This document shows, piece by piece, positions 6,133 to 7,042 of a DNA stretch of 7,042 nt (positions are counted from its first letter, which is position 1; each line of letters begins with the position of its first letter). The translations under genes were made by a program, and so were the position numbers. The DNA is from an uncultured Collinsella sp. (GTDB taxonomy: Bacteria; Actinomycetota; Coriobacteriia; Coriobacteriales; Coriobacteriaceae). The notes below the pieces were generated by a model. It was not told where the DNA came from and made no database searches. It was given only the letters and a program-made list of their open reading frames with translations. The stretch covers positions 1 to 7,042 of the forward strand of contig CABUVF010000112.1 of the NCBI GenBank assembly GCA_902494945.1, written 5' to 3'.

Positions 6133-7042
6133 CGCTCAAGCTGGGCCAGTAGCTCCTCGACGACCTCGACGGCGTCCCCAACAACCTTGTACTGGGCAGC
6201 ACCAAAAATGGGGGCATCCGGGTCCTCGTTGATGGCGATAATGCACTCCGCCCCACCGATGCCGGCAAGATGCTGGATGGCGCCCGAAACACCGATACTC
6301 ACGAGAAGCTTGGGCGAAACCGATACGCCGGTCTGGCCAATCTGATGGCGATACTCCAACCAGCCGGCCTCCACGACAGGTCGCGTGCAACCAAGCTCGG
6401 CTCCCAGAGCCTCGGCGAGCCTTCGCATCAGGGGCAGATTCTTCTTGGAGCCAATGCCGCGACCCACCACGACCAGGCGCTCGGCATCGGCGATCGAGGC
6501 CTGCTGCCCCCACTCCTCGGCGGGAATCGAGATCTCGACACGGGCCTTAGCATCATCCGCAAGCGATATCTGGGTGATCGTGCCGGAGCGGTCGTAGTCA
6601 AAGTCGGGCGCCTTAAAGATGCCGGGACGAACCGTTGCCATCTGGGGACGATGATTGGGGCAGACGATGGTGGCCATCAGGTTGCCGCCAAACGCCGGAC
6701 GCGTCTGTTGCAGCAGTCCCGTCTCCGTATCCATCGAAAGTACGGTGCAGTCAGCCGTAAGGCCCGTCTGCAAGCGTACGGCAACGCCGGGTGCCAGTTC
6801 GCGGCCAAAGGCGGTCGCGCCGTACAGAATGGCCTCGGGCTTGCGCTCTGTCACCAAATCACAGATCAGGCGGACATAGACTTCAGCGTCGTTCTGACGC
6901 AGGCGCTCGTCGCGACAGACCAGGACCTCATCTGCGCCCGCGCAAACCAGATGCTCCAGGTCGCCGAGAGAACCCTCGGGACCCATACCGACCAGTGCCA
7001 CCAGACGGCAGCCGCGAGCATCGGCAAGCTCGCGGCCCTTGC
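6129..7042 (-). CDS. etfA: Electron transfer flavoprotein alpha subunit, N-terminus cut by the window
   Basis: EtfA binds FAD and, with EtfB, passes electrons between acyl-CoA dehydrogenases or similar flavoenzymes and other carriers; in anaerobes some pairs bifurcate electrons. The frame stays open through the right edge with family-like residues (KGRELADARGCRLVAL), so the GTG at 7001 is not the start; 303 residues are visible. Motifs, in visible numbering: YGATAFGRELAP at 73-84, RPAFGGN at 114-120, then the C-terminal FAD-binding domain with TRPVVEAGW at 219-227, QIGQTG at 233-238, GVSGAIQH at 250-257 and INEDPDAPIF at 270-279. All are intact. The stop (TAA, 6131-6129) overlaps the HD gene's TAG. 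The partner etfB is expected beyond 7042 but cannot be seen. Whether this ETF bifurcates cannot be decided from this part. Confidence 0.95.
   Translation of the reverse strand, partial: KGRELADARGCRLVALVGMGPEGSLGDLEHLVCAGADEVLVCRDERLRQNDAEVYVRLICDLVTERKPEAILYGATAFGRELAPGVAVRLQTGLTADCTVLSMDTETGLLQQTRPAFGGNLMATIVCPNHRPQMATVRPGIFKAPDFDYDRSGTITQISLADDAKARVEISIPAEEWGQQASIADAERLVVVGRGIGSKKNLPLMRRLAEALGAELGCTRPVVEAGWLEYRHQIGQTGVSVSPKLLVSIGVSGAIQHLAGIGGAECIIAINEDPDAPIFGAAQYKVVGDAVEVVEELLAQLER

Overview
The window is a GC-rich stretch of a bacterial chromosome with six protein-coding genes packed closely together. Both outer genes run off the window edges. Strong use of G/C in third codon positions, Shine-Dalgarno-type ribosome sites, a single-chain PurL carrying its own glutaminase domain, and an EtfA subunit together suggest a GC-rich Gram-positive anaerobe. 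A gut Coriobacteriia such as Collinsella is my best guess. This is an inference from gene style, not from a marker gene.

Layout: bases 1-1926 (+) are the C-terminal half of phosphoribosylformylglycinamidine synthase (purL), followed by a strong intrinsic terminator. Next is an EamA/DMT-family transporter at 2026-2961 (+), with a weaker terminator. Two minus-strand genes follow: a membrane-anchored GGDEF diguanylate cyclase (3063-about 4205) and an AzlC-family permease (4393-about 5193). They are separated by about 190 bases holding hairpins and a likely extended -10 promoter. AzlC is divergent from an HD-domain phosphohydrolase (5320-6132, +), and the gap between them contains a perfect 11-bp inverted repeat. 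The HD gene converges on, and overlaps by 4 bases, the 3' end of an electron transfer flavoprotein alpha subunit (6129 to beyond 7042, minus).

The genes do not form one pathway. They are separate units: purine synthesis, solute export, c-di-GMP signalling, amino-acid transport, a metal-dependent hydrolase and flavin-based electron transfer. I see no mobile element, CRISPR array, RNA gene, toxin-antitoxin pair or defence cassette, and no convincing new biological system.

The points worth a second look are regulatory. The first is the purL-eamA junction, where a strong terminator lies too close to eamA to leave room for another promoter. The second is the pair of long inverted repeats at 4304-4347 and 5253-5288, each overlapping a predicted promoter. 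The third is the early hairpin in the leader of the diguanylate cyclase gene.
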